A DNA stretch of 41,777 nt from Candidatus Atribacteria bacterium (GTDB taxonomy: Bacteria > Atribacterota > Atribacteria > Atribacterales > JASGLU01). Location: contig JASGLU010000009.1 of NCBI GenBank assembly GCA_030156825.1, positions 1 through 41,777 of the forward strand, given 5' to 3'. A model generated the notes under the pieces. That model was not told the DNA's origin. It was given only the letters and a program-made list of their open reading frames with translations, and searched no databases. Positions 41,593 through 41,777 of this stretch are shown here, piece by piece. The position numbers and the translations under genes are program-made. Each line of letters begins with the position of its first letter. The first letter of the stretch is position 1.

Positions 41593-41690
41593 GGTTATAA
41601 GGGGGGCGCTGCCCCCCCCTTATAACCGAACAATAGGGGGTAAACCCCCTATAACCCCCGAAAAGCAAAAAACAAAGGCAAAAAAGATAA
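41593..41690. repeat. G-run hairpin repeat, two units with A-rich tail
   Basis: GGTTATAAGGGGGG (from 41593) and its complement ending in TTATAACC (to 41626) give a stem of 14 bp or more. A second unit is ATAGGGGG-TAAA-CCCCCTAT (41633-41652), followed by AACCCCCG and an A-rich tract with AAAGGCAAAAAA. Same family as the other units. Lies directly after the ABC operon stop. Confidence 0.8.
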
Positions 41691-41695
41691 AAACA

Positions 41696-41720
41696 ACCGA
41701 GGGAGAAAACGTCCCTCGGT
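41696..41720. other. Perfect 9-bp hairpin after the repeat
   Basis: ACCGAGGGA and TCCCTCGGT with a 7-nt loop. No U-run follows, so I do not call it a terminator, though it could act as one with Rho or stabilise the end of the ABC operon mRNA. Confidence 0.5.
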
Positions 41721-41769
41721 GGATTCCCGATTGAAGACTTCGGAAATGACGGATGGGATGGATTTCCGA
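41721..41769. repeat. Start of an ATTCCCGA/TCGGAAAT repeat array (runs off the window)
   Basis: GGATTCCCGATTGAAGACTT begins a unit, with TCGGAAAT at 41740-41747 and ATTTCCGA at 41762-41769 as an inverted pair. The text GGATTCCCGA resembles 292-301. The window ends within what looks like the next unit. Confidence 0.55.
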
Positions 41770-41777
41770 CTAAAATA

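Overview
The window is a gene-dense bacterial chromosome segment. Nearly everything from about 0.4 to 37.4 kb is on the minus strand; the exceptions are one plus-strand kinase gene (8983-10632) and a plus-strand ABC-transporter operon (37767-41587). Shine-Dalgarno sites are strong (GGAGG type), GTG and TTG starts are common, and the gene set includes long-form HPF, Hsp33, ComF, HD-GYP with DUF5317, and a TGS-PRK nucleoside kinase. Together these suggest an anaerobic, fermentative, Bacillota-like (Clostridia-like) or other deep-branching lineage such as Atribacterota. There is no rRNA, and I could not fix the taxon from sequence alone.

Layout. 1-1970 is a mobile-element graveyard: the end of an IS21-type element (istB tail plus terminal repeats), a PIN-toxin/Phd-type antitoxin pair, and a frameshifted IS1634-like transposase remnant. 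1975-8751 holds housekeeping and salvage genes: cobyric acid synthase, an MFS permease, a UvrD-type helicase, Hsp33 and uridine phosphorylase. 8792-8960 is a MITE-like inverted repeat in the divergent promoter region between the phosphorylase and the nucleoside kinase. 10638-17535 carries an MBL/beta-CASP RNase-like protein, a DUF4380-like protein, GalU, DUF5317, HD-GYP, two tiny ORFs, an unknown conserved-looking protein and HPF.

17554-35773 is a large carbon-catabolism island read from a SorC-type regulator. In transcription order it contains the regulator, a PfkB kinase, mannitol-1-P dehydrogenase, a fused E1alpha-beta 2-oxoacid/acetoin dehydrogenase, an EryH/LerI-like isomerase, an MFS permease, an FGGY kinase, a TIM-barrel isomerase, a second FGGY kinase, a sorbitol-6-P-dehydrogenase-like SDR, AcoX, the lipoyl E2, xylulokinase, a fructokinase and a 1-phosphofructokinase-like kinase. 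Read together this is a polyol/ketose pathway: MFS uptake, oxidation by dehydrogenases, phosphorylation by FGGY and PfkB kinases, and isomerisation. It is intercalated with an acyl-transferring dehydrogenase complex whose E3 is missing here. No PTS genes are present.

35856-37391 are comF and mutM. 37392-37766 has a near-consensus promoter followed by a structured RNA candidate. 37767-41587 is an ABC transporter whose ATPase and permease alternate with two membrane-anchored extracytoplasmic proteins of unknown function.

A family of short modular repeats (G-run hairpin, then CCCCC, then an A-rich tail with AAAGGCAAA, then a variable second hairpin) recurs in at least five intergenic places and is the most distinctive non-coding feature. 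No CRISPR array, tRNA or rRNA was recognised.
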